A DNA stretch of 64,000 bases from Scatophagus argus (GCF_020382885.2 NC_058512.1:6288802-6352801), one strand, 5' to 3'. Shown: positions 11,778 to 26,700, counted from the stretch's first letter. Numbers and translations: made by a program. The notes: a model not told the origin generated them from the sequence alone.

Positions 11778-14662
11778 ATCTGCAGATTAGAGCCTACACA
11801 CGGACACACACGCACGCACACACACAAACACAGGAGCATGATCTATCTGTCTGTTTGTATGTCTGTGTGCTGCTAGTGGTGCAGAGAATGACTAAGGAGG
11901 ATCCTTACCAGGACCACCACCACCACTCATCAGATCCCTGGATGTAACCTGACCCTGTATTCTGGGCCTTTGCCTGGTTGGGAAGAAACAGGACTGTTTT
12001 TTTCCAGAAAGGGTGGGGTGGATGGCTTTTTGTGGGTTAGTAGTGTTGTGACTGTGTTTGTTGCAGGATGGAAGGAAGGAAGGAAAGAAGGTTTGGCTAG
12101 TGGCTGGAGAGGGACGGAGGCAAGAGGGTGAGGAGTGGCTGATTCACTTGCATGCTTCCACCATTGTTATTTTACATTCACTTCACTGAGATTGTAGCAG
12201 TCTTTCACACTGCGTGTGGGCATTTCAAGTGGTAATGATGTGTGTGTATTAAAGCGCTGTTGTGGAGAGGGGTTCTGTGTTGTGTATTTTTCATCTTTGC
12301 CTGTATTTAACCTTCATTTGCTCTCTATGTCAGGCTGCTCTGGTTGTCATGGTTGTGACTAGCTCTTCTTTCCACCAGGCCTTTCTCTCTCTCTCTCTCT
12401 CTCTCTGTGCTGCAGCTTCACACAACTCAGCAGCCATTTTTCCCCCACTCACTGCATTTCTCGCCTGCCTTCTCCCTCCATGACATTTCTTCTTCTCTCT
12501 GTCATTTTATATAAGTTGACCTTGTTTTTACAACTATCCCATCCTCTGGATTACATTGAGAATTGCTGCTTCTTGATGAGGATCGAAGCGATGGGTCTCT
12601 GTGTGTGCAGATTTCTTTGCTGTGCATTTGGATCAAAGAGTAGTACTGGTTTAACTGCACGTACTGTACAAGCAGAGCAGCTGGCTGTGCCTTTCGTCCC
12701 CAACACCCATACATTCAGATACGGTGCAGCCCCATCATATTTTATTTGCTCTCATTAAAAAAAAAAAAATAATAAAACTGGTTTGTTCCTGAAGAGTTAC
12801 AACCCACTGAAAGCAATATTTTTTTCTGTATAAATGTTGAAATATTGGTATATTTTTGAAAAAATAATTACATTTGCTTGACAAAAGGGACCATAGAGCT
12901 TTTCAGTGTGTCATCATATTCATATACTTCATATTTCATTCAGCTAAAGTAGTGTTGTTATGTTTTATTCACCCCAAAATCAGCTTATAACCACCAGTTC
13001 AATGAAAGATACAATCATCTTCTCTATTTTATTAAATACTTGGACCAGATCCATTGGTCTCCTGATTATATATCAGAAAATACATATTCAAAAAAAATTC
13101 TCTATAGATAGGTCATGACGCAGGTTGATCACACTTGTTGTTCTTTTTAATTTGTTTAATTGTAGCAATCCTGCACATGTAGTGATTGGAGAGGAAAATG
13201 CATTGCCCTGTATCCACATTTAATGTCATCAAAATGTCACATCTACCCCCTGTGTGGATCAGCATGTGGTTCCCAGTGTTCGTCTTCAAAACAGTTCAGT
13301 AACAATTAAAGTTACTTGATGCAAGGATGAATGAGGGATAAATTAGGGATAATTGTGCACACTTACATGTGCACGCTGTATGCCAGCTAGACACGCACAC
13401 TGTGATTCAAAGATGTGGGAGGAGAGAGCTTGCTAATGCGTAGAAGAAACATCAAGCACCAGAAAGCAGTGATACTGAGTCATGGCTAACATGGTATTTC
13501 ATGGCCTGTATTGTATGTGGGCACTGGCACACCATGTGGTGACAGAGGAAACTGCAAAGCAAAACAGAATGTTTATGTGTCAATCCCCCGACAATTTACA
13601 AAATAAAAGCACATGAAAATGGACATTTTTAAAACTATTTAATATTCAATTCTGTGGATTCTTCCCAAATAAAATAAATATGTAATAAAGTAAATGTCAA
13701 GTAAGTTGATCTTTAATTGTCCTACATTTTGAAAAGATATTTTTCCAGTATTGTTGGAAAGGAAATAACACAGAAACAAAAATCTGTATAATGTCATACT
13801 ATTAATCAAATATTCTAATATAAATTTTGATAAAATAACATACTAATGTATGGTTAAAATCTTTCCAACTAACAACTAACAAGAGACCACTAATTTTAAT
13901 TTACCGTATGTTACTGGCTAAGATACAATATTTCCAATTTCTTTTTTAAACTTAAATTCATCTCTCGATATGAATTGCCTATTAATATTATTTTCTTGTT
14001 GTCATTTGGGACTAATGAGGGATTAGCACGATATTAGTTGGTATAGTAGTCCATTACACCTTTAGATTTTGACAGACTCGCCGAAATTTTTAAGATTAAG
14101 ATATTAAGATCTACGGAGAGGTTTTCAATGTCATTTAATGAATACTAAATATTATTTATATTTGTTGTTATTATATTATATTGAATAATATTAATATTCA
14201 ATCCAATCCAACAACTTTTTGCTTCACCGTATCATTATGAAGTACATGCTGATTGCACTACGCAGTTTTGTCTGCCACAGAGTACAAAATCTTCTGGGAA
14301 AATCAAGGCTGACTGCTGATGTAGTCAGAATGGTAGCCTGGCACAATTTCTACTTGTTTTCATGTCTCCGTTAGAGACTACGTGCATGAATAAGCTTGCA
14401 CTTTTGTCTTGTGTTGTTGCTAGGAAAAAAGAAAAACTAGACTTGTGTCACTCCTTGTGACAGCTGAGCCAACAATAATGTCATTTGAAGCACTTTTAAT
14501 CGACAGATGCCGACAAATGACACAGAACACTCACATTATTGTGAAGAACTCATCATATTATTAGATGTACTTAAAAAATCTCTCGTGAACACAGGTTACA
14601 TTACTCATTATTCCTCATCTGTGTTCCCCAGGTGTTCTCCTCATCAGAGCAGGAGCAGGACC

Positions 14663-17600
14663 ATGGGAGATATGAAGACGCCAGACTTTGATGACCTACT
14701 GGCGGCCTTCGACATCCCCGACATGGTGGATCCTAAAGCTGCAATTGAATCTGGCCACCACGATGACCCTGATGGACAGCTCAAGCAATCCAGTGGTGCA
14801 GTGACTACCAATGAAGATGAGACCCACAACCCCTCAACGGCACATGATGTTGGCGTTAGCGTCATTGTCAAGAACATTCGAAACGTTGACACCAGTGAGC
14901 ATGGCGGAACCATATCAGGGAAGGACGGGCATTTCCATGGTCATCTGCAACCCCGTTCTGTTGGCAAAGGACTTCATAATGGCCTTGTGAACACAATACC
15001 ACCTGGCACTCATTATATCAAGAATGGATGGAAAGCTCCCAAGGAGGAGGGACCATCAGTTAAGAGCCAATCATCCACCTTCAGTCAGTTCAGCCCCATC
15101 TCCAGCGCTGAAGAGTTTGATGATGATGATAAAATTGAGGTAGATGACCCTGACAAGCAGGGATGCCAGTCATTCTTTCGGTCCAGTACTAAGAAAGAGG
15201 ACCAGAATCCCAAATCTCCTGTGTTAGTGGACAGTGAAAAAAAGCCTAGAGCAAAAGGAGACCAAAAACTTGATCATAACAAGAGCAACGATGGCACTCT
15301 GGGAAGTTCCAAGTCTAATGACCCCCATCAATCAAATGTACCTGAGGAGGAACTCAAGGAAACTGCCCTCAAGTCTGAAGTACGGGACTGTAAGGAGGCC
15401 GGAGAAGCATTAGGGCTTGTTAATGTGTCCAGTATGTCTCAAGTCAAAGCCAAGTCCTCTGCAAAACTGTCATCCTGTATTGCTGCCATAGCTGCCCTCA
15501 GTGCCAAAAAGGCTAGTGCTTCAGACTTGGGTGTTTTGGATTCTGCCGCAACACAGAAAGAATCCATCCATGCCAATGAAAGTCCCACACCTCCAGAGAA
15601 GCCACACGAACAGGAGTCAGCCTTAGAGTTTGCAAAGAGGCTGCTAACAAGACAACCAGGCAGCCCCTCTAGTGTCACCAGTGAGGGCAGCAGCAAAGGT
15701 TCTCCTGCCTCAAGCACAGACACCACCCCGGTCATCCCAAAAGTCAGGATCAAAACAATCAAGACCTCATCTGGCCAAATCAAGCGTACTGTCACCCGAG
15801 TTCTACCAGAGTTTGATCCTGAGGGTCTGAGAAAAGGAGAGAATAGCCCATCTATCATGGCAACCACCAGTGCAATTTTCTCATCTCCCACAAGGCACCC
15901 TCTGCCAACCACAGTAGTAGCCACCACGGGAGGCCCCTCAATTGAAATAACCAAACAAATGACTATTAAACCTGTGGCAACTGCTTTCCTGCCTGTCTCA
16001 GCAGTCAAGACAGCTGGCTCCCAAGTCATAAACCTGAAGCTAGCTAACAACACCACAGTTAAAGCAACAGTCATCCCTGCGGCATCAGTGCAAAGTGCCA
16101 GCAGCGCCATCTTGAAAGCTGCTAATGCCATCCAGCAACAGACTGTCATGGTACCTGCCTCCAGTCTGGCTAATGCCAAACTTGTGCCAAAGACAGTTCA
16201 TCTCAGTAACCTCAATCTTCTGCCTCAGACTGTATCATCTGCCGTCTGCGATCTTCAGCAGGCCCTGTCTTCCTCCAAACAACCACAGCATCAACAACAG
16301 GTCAAACAGAAGACAATTCTCGCTGGACGGACCTCAAAGAAAGTCTCTAGGGTTCAAGTGTTCACCAGCTCTCAGAGCTCTGTAGTGGACGCCTTCAATC
16401 GAGTTTTGAGTAGCATAAATCCTGTCCCTGTGTACATCCCAAACCTCTCTCCGCCAACCTCAGCTTGTATAGCTCTACCCTCACATGGCTACAAGTGCCT
16501 GGAGTGTGGAGATTCATTTGCTCTCGAGAGGAGTCTGACACAGCATTATGAACGTCGCAGTGTGCGGATCGAGGTCACCTGCAACCACTGTGCCAAAAGT
16601 CTAGTGTTCTACAACAAATGCAGCCTCTTGTCTCATGCCAGGGGCCACAAGGACAAAGGGGTCGTCATGCAGTGCTCACATCTAATCCTAAAACCTATCC
16701 CTGCAGATCAGATGATAACCACATCACCCCCGTCAGGTTCACACAACATCACTGGCACCACCTCGACCTCCCAAGCACCAACACGTACTAGTCAAATCCC
16801 AGGGAAAGTTGCTGGCAGCGGGTCCCAAACTGCAGTTATTTCATCTCCATGCAGTGCTCCTCTAGTGGCAGCCATGCCTTTGGAGGATGATGCTAGAAAG
16901 CTCAGCAGGCACAACCTAAAGTGCTTGGAGTGTAATGAAATGTTCCAGGATGACAGCTCACTAGCTATGCACTATCAACAGGCATTGGAGTCCAGTGAGC
17001 AGGTGTGTGTCCACAATGTGTGAACGGCTACAAAATATCATGTAATTTGTTTTTAAATGCATGAATATGAAAGAGTTCTTACTTCTTCTAAATTTAGTGA
17101 CTAAAACCATATAGTGTGTGATAGAGTTGCAAGGTCAGAAGAGCAATGTTATGTGACACGCAGTTGGAGCACTTCGACAGCTTGATACCATTATTTTAAT
17201 ATCCCAGTTATTGATTAACGACTGAGGAAGAAAATAAAAGGTTCCCTGTTAAAAACGCTGAAGGTACAAGTTTATGTACATAAATATCACTCCAGTGCTG
17301 TGATAAAATGCAGTTGTTCATCTCCCTTTTTCTGTTCCTATAGAAAACATGCACCATCTGCCAAATGCTTCTCCCAAATCAGTGCAGCTTTCTGTCACAC
17401 CAGCGAATCCACCAGCACAAGTCTCCTTACATCTGCCCTGAGTGTGGCGCCAGCTGCCGTTCGGTCCACTTCCAATCACATGTCACCAAGAACTGCTTGC
17501 ATTACACCCGTAGGGTCGGCTACCGGTCAGTCCACCTTGACTAAAATCATATTATTCATTTCATTTTAGTCTGCTCTGGATGTGGTTCCCAAAGTTTGAA

Positions 17601-20600
17601 AGCAAATTAATTCAGTAATAGTTTCTTATTTCCAAACTATTGCTTTAGTTAAGACCCTGATTTTTTGGATAGTCAAATGTGATAGAAAACAGATTCTTAG
17701 CATTTTCCAGTGAGCAACGTTCTCTCTTTATTTGTGGCTCCACTCACATTTGGATGTCCCTTGTTATTGCTTTTCTTTCAAGAAGCCACTGTCATTTCTA
17801 ATTACAGTTATTATTACATTGTGTTTGCTTGGATTGACAATCCCATATCACTTAAAAGCGCTGCCATGAAAAATTGAACAGTCACAAGTCAGCCAAGACA
17901 CAAGCCATTAAAAAAAAATGAGTATCTGACCAATTATGATTCAATTATGAGTCTGGTCTATCAGTATGCTATAAAATGGAAATCTTATGTCAAAGTTAAA
18001 TTCTGAGATGTTATAATATTTGTGCTCCTCTCTGGTATGTTCTTGTCCCTGCATATCAATAATGAGTAAAAACGTCACAAATGAGACACACGCATGTATG
18101 ATTATGTGTGTGTAGCCCTTTGTCTGTCTTAGCTCTAATTTCAACTTGAAGAATGTTATAGATGTTAGCTTTGCAATTCAAACCTGTGCTTTCATTCATT
18201 CAAAATTTTGTATGAAAACCTATGAGTTAAAGAAATATTTGGACATTTTGGGAAATTTGGTTATTCTGTTTCTTGTACAGAGTAAAAACAATGTAAATTA
18301 GAAACACCAAAGTGCTTCTGTCTGAGGAAAACTGATTTTCACCCAGTTAAAATCTTGTAACTCTTCTTCCTTCTCCCTCCAGCTGCGTCCACTGTAGTGT
18401 GATCTTCGCTGATGTTGCAACTGTAAAATCCCACATCCAGAGTACTCACTGTGAGGTCTTCTTTAAATGTCCTCTCTGCCCCATGGCCTTCAAGTCTGCA
18501 CCTGGAACGCACTCTCATGTGCACACACAGCATCCGGGAATGAAGGCAGGAGAGCCCAAGTAGGTTTCCACAAAACACGCCGTGGACACTGTTTAAGTGT
18601 AAAAGTACACAAAATTTCATTCAATGGAAAATGAAATCGAATATATATATAAATAATATGGAATACACAAATGATATTTTTCTATCAAATAATCACTAAC
18701 ACACATCTACAATCTCTACCTCTCACACAGACACACACCAGTACAACGTAATATCCATGTACAATTCATTTTCTCAGGAAAATAGCCCTCACTGCTTCAT
18801 CAGTAGCAGGATTTGTGGGATTTAGACAGGGTGGCTTATCTTGGATTTGTTTTTTTCCACATGACAACCTTTCACTGACTTACATAGTGGCCACCATTAG
18901 CACTCCTGATGGTACAGGTGGTCAGGAGCAGGTGTGTACCACTGGGTGGGTTTGGCACTGCTTGTGCTCCAAGTTTAAAGATAAATGACAGTAGTCAGTG
19001 TACTGAACCACTTTTGTCTCTGTGATTAGATTAGTTTAGAGATACCTGAAAAATAATATTTAATAGTTTCATGTTAAACATATGAAAACATTTACATGCA
19101 CTTCCTCTTTTCAGGGTGATCTACAAGTGTTCCATGTGTGATACCGTGTTCACGTTGCAGTCCCTGCTCTACACGCACTTCGACCAGCACATCGTCAATC
19201 ACAAAGTGTCTGTGTTCAAATGCCCCGACTGCTCCACGCACTACGCACAGAAACAGCTCATGCTGGATCATATCAAGGTGGGCTAAAAAGCATTTATTTT
19301 AGTAGCGCTTGATACTAATAACCACTTTTTTATGAAGCCTATCTTTTTTTTAAATTTACTTGTGATTACCTCTGAAATCAAATCTCTCGCTGTGACTTAA
19401 TGAATGTGTAATACAGAAGTGCAAAAGTGCAGAATACAGAAGAATTTTAGTTTGCATTTACTACTTCTAAGTTATAAATGAGTCTTTGTGGATTGTTTCT
19501 AGGCCATCCATGGAACCCTGAAGACCGTCGAGGGTCCACCAAACTTGGGCATCAACCTCCCTCTCAGCACCAAACCCACTAACTCTAACAGTACGAACAG
19601 CAATAGCCCCGGTAACAATAATAATAATAATAACAAAGATGGAGAAAATGCCAGTGGTCAAGACAAGGGAGAAAAGAAGCCGCCACCCTCACCGTTAACG
19701 AAAACAAACAGTAACTGCTCAGTGGACCTCAAGAACCCCCCAGGCTCAGGATACACATGTGGAGACTGCAATAACCTCTTCACTTCCAGGGAGGTCTTTG
19801 TGGCTCACATGAGGCGTGAACATGGGAAGGTGAATGTTTGAAACTGTTCTCCCAGGTTCCCAGGGGTCCTGTTCAGTGTACATGTACATAAAGTACCAAA
19901 AGTAAGAGTTTCTAACGCAGGGAAGTGCCCCTAACCATTATATGTTGTATCGTTATTATTTAATGATGCATTCAACTGTGAGCAGAAACTACCACAGAGT
20001 TGACTGTCTGTTTGTATATAATTTGGATACATGGTGTACTAGTGTGAAAAGATAATGTCCAGAGAGTCATGGAAACATGAAACATGATCCATAACTGCCT
20101 TCATTTTAGGGTATTATGTGTTCTCCTCATATTGCAGATGCTGAAGAAACATCCATGTCGACAGTGTGACAAGTCGTTCAGCTCCTCCCACAGTCTTTGT
20201 CGACACAACCGTCTCAAACACAAGGGACTGCGGAAGGTCTACACCTGCCCGTGAGCACACGCATACACCCACAGTTCAAAGGGAAAATCTTTAATTCTCT
20301 TTAATAAAGTTATATACGCAAAGCAAACAGTATGTATGAAAACCGTAGAAGATAAACTCATCTCGTTATTTTATCGCGCTCTGACAGGAACTGTCCAGCT
20401 CTCAGTCAGCCCTTCACTAAAAGAGTGCTGCTGGATCAGCACATTCAGCTGATGCATGGTGTCAAAGACCAAGAGGGGAAGACCGTCAGCTCTGATAACA
20501 TGGAGCCCTCACCTGACAAGAAAACGGTAGTGTGGCACACATCTACTGACATCAGAAGGAAGTGCTCCTCCTGAAGCGTCTTTCGTGGTACTTCTGTCAT

Positions 20601-21135
20601 TGCTAACTGATCATTTTGATCTTCTCTGCAGACCCTCAGCCCCAAAAGAAAGCCGGAAGAGGATGAGGGACCTCCTGGCTTGAACTCCAGGGGCTCTGAC
20701 TCGCAGCCTTTGAAGAGGCTCAAGGTGAACATCCTCAAAGTTCACAAGTGTGCTGTTTGCAACTTCACCACCGAGGACATCGCAGCTTTCCACGAGCACA
20801 TTCCCCAGCACAAGTCCGATGGCTCGTCCTACCAGTGTCAGGAGTGCGGCCTGTGCTACACCTCCCACCGCTCGCTTGCTCGACACCTCTTCATCGTCCA
20901 TCGGCTGAAGGAGCCGCAGGGTCTCGCCCGATACAACGGACGGGGCAAGGACGATGACGAGAATCAGAGGGAGAACCAGTTGGGCGTCACAGACGAGAAC
21001 AATGACGGGACACCAAATACCAAATGCAAAGTGTGTGGGAAGATGTTTGAAACGGAAGGAAACCTGAATACTCACATGAGGACACATGGGATGGCGTTCA
21101 TAAAGTCAAAGAGACTGAGCGCAGCTGAGAAGTGA
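14663..21135 (+). CDS. znf532: Zinc finger protein 532, complete coding region
   Basis: Seen: eight exons, 14663-17002, 17344-17525, 18383-18559, 19115-19277, 19503-19829, 20138-20250, 20388-20526 and 20632-21135, all phase-consistent, giving about 1314 residues (human ZNF532 is about 1300). The start [20 protein letters not shown] matches the ZNF532 N-terminus; an in-frame ATG further upstream lies before the acceptor at 14630-14631 and was not used. A long Ser/Thr-rich low-complexity region leads to the first C2H2 finger at about residue 610 ([10 protein letters not shown]...H). Many more fingers follow, including [20 protein letters not shown] and [19 protein letters not shown], and the end is [20 protein letters not shown] and then SAAEK. 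Known: ZNF532 is a nuclear zinc-finger protein of the ZNF592/ZNF687 group and a fusion partner of NUT in carcinoma. Here it is transcribed towards the OACYL-like gene. Confidence 0.95.
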
Positions 21136-23749
21136 GAGGAAAACCCTTTTAAACCATTCCATCTGAAGCAAACGCTGTTGTTTTAAACTTGTACACTTTG
21201 TTATTTTGCTACAGATAACCTTCAGTATCTCCACTGGCTGTGGTTACTCTGCATACAAAATGTACATGTAGGGTACTACAACATGTATACAGTGTACACA
21301 CAAAAAATGTAATATATGTCAAAGTCACTTTATGTGTCTTTAAGTAAGTGGAACAAGATAGTTTTTTGTACACCATAGATGTTTCTATAGGGCTTCAATA
21401 GATCTTTTTACTGAACTGTTTTTTTTAATTGTTTGAAACAGTCTCCATTGTTGTCTTCTTACTAGGACTAGATAATGTATGAATATATTGTTACACTCAG
21501 CAGTGGTCTGGATTTTCAGTGCTGCTAATGTCCAGCGAATGTCTGAAAGACAAAATACACACATAAAAATCCAGGTTCTTTTTCTTTTTCAACTTAAAAG
21601 TAGAATAAGGTTGTCATAAAGCATTCCTTATATGTTAGTTTTTTAATTTCACTGATATCTAATATTTCTCTCCAAGTCCCTCTTAGCTTCCACAATAAAG
21701 CCTGGTCTTCTTAAAATACAACCTGAATCTATTCAAACAAAATCTCTGCAATAATCTTTAAATTACACAATATATCAGAAGATTTCAGACAATCACACAA
21801 AGCTGAAGTCTGCTTTCAGCTCCATACCACCTTGTCAAGTTGCAATCTATTACATATCAAACAGATAAATGACAAATTTCGACTAGTAGATGAATTAGAG
21901 TGAATGTGTTTGAAGCTCCCAGTTCTGTGGATTATTATGCTAAACATTTAATATCAGACAAAAGGCTTTAGAGGACAATTTATGGGCTAAATTTGAATTT
22001 AGTTTTAAAATATATTTTTTAAAAGACTCAAATTTTTGTTTTATTCCTGTCTTAATACGTACATATAAATATATATATATATATGGCAGCTCTTTGTAAT
22101 TACAACTGGACTAAAACAGTTTATTTACCTGAATATTCAAAATATAAGACACAAAGCACTTGCCTTTTATTTAACAGCAGTCTTTTTTACAGTGTAGTTC
22201 ATCGGTTGTTACAGCACAATAAAAATAAAGCTGTAATGACCCCGTATTTCATGACTAACCTCAACATTATCATTTTCTGTCTGGCTTCTTCTGTTCTTTG
22301 GTTCAATGTGAAATCATGTTGAATGTTAACTGACAGGAATAACACTGGAGAAAAATAAAAACAAAAAACACATCCGAACTGATGAAAAACCTCTACGAAT
22401 GTAAACGTAGCTGTGAAACTGAGAATTATTCATACAAAACAACCAGTTCAGTTACATGAACAGTGACTGAGATTGTTTTTTCATTGCTTATGTTGTTCCA
22501 AACATTTCCGCAAAATGTCGTTCAGTTCTGGATAGGAGCTTTTCTACTCTGACAATAAGAATTTAACTGCCCCGCGCTGTAAAACTGCATGTGAGAAGCA
22601 GTCTGTGAGGTGTTTGTCGATTAGAATGTGTCTTGCTGCTGCTGCTGTTTTTAGACATTTCTGATGCTTGTGTACAGAGCTGTTCTTAATGTCAATAAAT
22701 GATGAAACCTGCCAGGGGCAAGATGTGGTGTTGACTGCACTAGACATCAGCTCTTCTCAGTGGAAACATATCAGAGATTCTTTGGTGATCTCTCATGCTC
22801 ATTCTTGTGCTGCTGATAAAGTCTAAATCATAAAATAATCATCATTTTTAGGTTTTATTCACTTTTAAAATAATCCACTTGTCTGTACATCCATGGGTAT
22901 ACTGCAAACAGGGGCTGCAGATACCTAATTCAGCTAAGTTGTTTGTTGTTATTACTTTCACAGCTATTTGATTGATGATTTTGCCTGAAGGTTTGCCCCC
23001 AGCATTAGACACTGAAACCATGCGATGTGGAAAAACAGGGCTATGAGTACTGTTTTGCCATATACTCACAACAAAATCATTTAGTGTATTAATATAAGTT
23101 CTGGTAGACTGTGATTTGGTCAGTGTGCATCAACAGCACAGTTTCCTTTGTATGTTTTCACTCCAACTAGCTAGAAAAAAAAGTTCCAGTAATGATATAA
23201 GTACTGTAACTTTTCACACTCATCATACTGAATGTGTTGTCTGATTCCCCTCACTGCTTCCCGGTTGAGCCATGCAGGTTTTTACTTCAAGCTTACCCCC
23301 TAGTGGCCATTGATGATATCTCAATTACTAGATTGACATATATTTTAGGTTGTGAGACATGGTTCTGGTAAAAACAAACTCCGTAGAGAAATCTAATGTA
23401 ATGGTTGTAAATGTGTGTATGTAGTAATATGTAGCTGTGGTTTTCCATTTACTCTTTTCCCAATGTGGTCAGACATTTTTAACCTTGCACTCTAATTATG
23501 TTGATCCTGTGTGGTAACAAAATCACAGCCAGGATCTTTTTACTTTAGTTGTCCTCTCATCCTCATGTAACCCAATCCTGTTCGCACCTGAAATGGAAAA
23601 CCAAGTGGGGACAACCTACATTTGCCAAAGCAATCTTTCAGTACATCCCATGCAAGATGAATTTCACGCTACCTTCCTGATGATGATGTGTCCCCCTCCT
23701 ATGTTATTTAAACACCTGCTGCACTAAAAAGACTCAGACAGTCTTCAAA
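21136..23749 (+). other. znf532 3' UTR and znf532/OACYL intergenic region
   Basis: No coding exon is seen. AATAAA hexamers on the plus strand at 21694-21699, 22218-22223, 22224-22229 and 22354-22359 are candidate znf532 poly(A) signals. A CTCF-like motif lies at 23294-23311. Short AT-repeat tracts occur near 22066-22084. Confidence 0.45.
23294..23311 (-). promoter_or_regulatory. CTCF-like motif between znf532 and OACYL-like gene
   Basis: The minus strand reads GGCCACTAGGGGGTAAG, close to the CTCF core. It sits about 440 bases upstream of the OACYL-like start codon, separating two genes on the same strand. Binding is inferred from the motif alone. Confidence 0.4.
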
Positions 23750-26700
23750 ATGGCCTTGGGTTGGAAGGTGTTATTCCTCATTCTGTTGGCGGGATGTAGT
23801 GTAGTACTGGAAAGCACGCAGGCCTTGAAGGTGTCAGAAAGATGCGGGAAGGATACCAACACTTTCCTCTGGGAAATTAACCAGGACAGGCCGAGGGAAT
23901 ATGCCGTCCACAGTAAGTGCTGCTGATTTGAAAGGCTTTTTCAGACTGGGGCCAGTTACATGAACTTTTTTTTTTTTTTTAGCTAAACAAAGTGCTCATT
24001 TTTGCCATCAGAAGCCATGTTAGACAGGCCAGCTGAGTAAATGTTAAACAGCACAATGAGTGCTTTGTTGTACTATACCTGTGAGTAACTTTTTAGGATT
24101 TTAATAAAAATTTTTACTGATGTTTACACGTATTTTCTTCAACAAAATACGTGCAGTACTACAAAATGTACAAGGATCCATATATAGGCCTTTCTGTCAG
24201 TATCGCAGTACAGCAGATTAAGGAGATGTAGACTAAGGATATTCATATGATTTATTACTTAATTTTATAATTTTAAATGTTTTTAAACTGTTAATTGTTT
24301 TGTACTCTACTTTTAAAAAGTGTTTTTCACATCCTAGCTGTTTTTTAAATAATTTGCTCTAAAATATCATCATAGTGACCGCATCTGATTGTGTTATGAT
24401 AACTATCAAGTACAGGATGCCAGCGACGCCTTTCACCTGAAAGGGTGCAATACCGTTTTTGACCAGGCAGATCAAATATCATTGAACTGCCATTATAAAT
24501 GACGGGGGCGCTGTTTCACTTAATGAGAAAAAAAAATATATGGAAGCGAGCAAAAAACGTGTCGTTTAGAAAATCATTTAATCTTTGTCGTGATAGCTAT
24601 TTTCATTAGAACAAAACTACATTTTCACAAGGAACAAAATAAGATATATTTTTTGTAATTACTTTGAGTAATTTTGTTCTGTAAAAATATTGGAACGAAA
24701 AGTCATCTAAAATAGCAACATTTAGTTTTATAAGGGAACTAGAAAGATTCACAGTATGTGGTTTTGAAGTCCCCAAAATGATCATTCTTGAATCAAGGAA
24801 GTAGATTGACACAACCCTTGTGCAATAATAGTCAATGTGTGTGTGTGTGTGTGTGTTGTGTGTCAGTGTACGATGCATTTGGAAAAATGGGAAGCAATGT
24901 TGAAGGAGGCAACGCCAACCAGCCTGGCCTGCTGCAGCAGTGTCGCTCTGCTCACGGTCCCACCTTCTCTGGACAGTACTGCCAGGTGTTCCTCAGGCAG
25001 GTAACAACAAAAAAACAAAGTGAGACAGTAAAATATCATCCTGACAGACAAATGTTTGATTTTTCACAAAGTTCTTTTTACATGCAGGGAACAGTCCAGT
25101 ACTTTGTGGGTATTTGTGTTCCTGACTCCTGCAGAGAAGAGGAGGTGCAAATGCTGGTGCTGAATGGTCAGTGATTTTAAAATCTACTTTTTAACCAGAC
25201 TCACTGCAGCATTAACATTCAGTCTGTCAAATACCTGTTTTGTTTAACCTGTGGCTTGTTTCACCTTTTTAACAGGGACACTTCGTTATGGTCAGACGTC
25301 CCTCATCCCTCCTCTACCTCACATCTTGGTCAATCAGTCTGCTCAGGAGATGATCATGACTCACTGTTTGTCCAAGTCGATCACTCCTGATGCATCAGAT
25401 GTCACCTGCTTGTCAGTATATCATTTGGCTTCTTTTCTTTCTCTTATGTCTTATCTTATCTTATGTTGTAACTTCAGACTGAACTGCTGATGTCTCTCCT
25501 TCTTCTCTTTACCTAAAACAGATATCTTTTCTCCTGCAGGTTTGTGTGTTGTGTAATGGTAGCAGTTCCTCTTGCGGCTACCTTGTTTACAGCAATAATA
25601 AGATGGCAGCGGAACAGAGAGGTCAGTCCAGCAGCAGAGTCATCCTGTTTAAACCCCAGCCTCAACCTTTATGGCACCTTGAAGACCAACGGCTCCTCCA
25701 ATAGTGAAATTACTAGCAGCACTTCGGAGGAGAAAAGTAATAGTAAGTCAAATGTGTTTAAAATGTTTCCCAGATGATGTGCGTCATCAGCATGATGCTC
25801 TGCTACTAGATTAACTACAGAGGACAGATGATGAATAAATAATAAACCTAATGCAAAAGACACAGACTGGATCAATATTCAGACATTGCTCTGTTGAATA
25901 TCGTATTTCGCAGGCAGCACCAGCCATGCTTCGCAGTGTTTTTCTCGAAGTTGTGTGTACCCGTGCCTTCAGACGTTCTCTCTACAAACTACCAGCCAGG
26001 GTGTCCTCAGCGCCTCCTCAACCATCCCAGGAGGAGGCTACTCCTTCCTGAATGGCATCCGTGTTCTCAGCCTGTTGTGGATCATATGCGGCCACTCTGC
26101 GCAGTTCCCCGTAATAAACAACCTGGGTATATGAGAACACTCACTTGCTCATTCAGCTTGCAAGTCATTCAGTAATTTATGCGTCCTCACACCGCGTTGT
26201 CTCTATCGCAGATAACTACAAAAACTGGAGGAGAACAGTGGAAAGCAGCCCTCTGTATGTGCTGGCTATCAGCGGACCGGTTTTTCTGGCTGTGGACACC
26301 TTTTTACTGCTAGGGTGAGATTGAAACAGCATGAAGTTTAAAACAGTGGTGTGTATAAAATCATATCTATGGTGAGTTATGGGTTTTAGCAGTTTCTGGA
26401 GCAGCTTCTGTGTTGCAGGGGTCTGCTTAGTGCAAGGTCTCTGCTGGGCTCCATCAACAGGGCCGAAGACCAACTGAGCCCCAGATTGGTGGCCAGCTTC
26501 TTCTTCAAGAGGATTAAAAGGTACTGAAAGATGCACCAAATCAAGTTCTGATCTTTTTTTAAAAAAAAAATGTATTTAGAAGCTCTTCATCTTATGTTTG
26601 ATATGAAACCACAAATGTAAATTTGGGTTCTCGTTGTCTTTCCAGGATTCAACCACTGCATCTGTTTATCATGTGTCTAACCATTGGCCTCATCTCTCTG

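Larger units (their letters stand above)
9157..14662. other. Intergenic DNA and possible 5' non-coding exons of znf532
   Basis: No conserved coding exon is recognised. A complex, non-repetitive block around 9590-9770 contains TAATTAG and could be a conserved non-coding element. From about 10.3 to 12.1 kb the sequence is richer in G+C, with TGG, GGA, CTG and CA tracts and a short frame at 11625-11777; this could be the znf532 promoter and first exon. From 12.8 to 14.6 kb it is AT-rich with no signal, ending in the acceptor at 14630-14631. Confidence 0.35.

Noticed and set aside
14507-14662. Upstream in-frame ATG extending znf532 by 52 codons
   Set aside because: It runs through the pyrimidine-rich acceptor ending at 14631 and has no family resemblance; the conserved N-terminus begins at 14663.
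15439-16179. 246-codon open frame on the minus strand
   Set aside because: It is antisense to the large znf532 exon and reflects that exon's Ser/Thr/Ala-rich codon use; no domain is visible.
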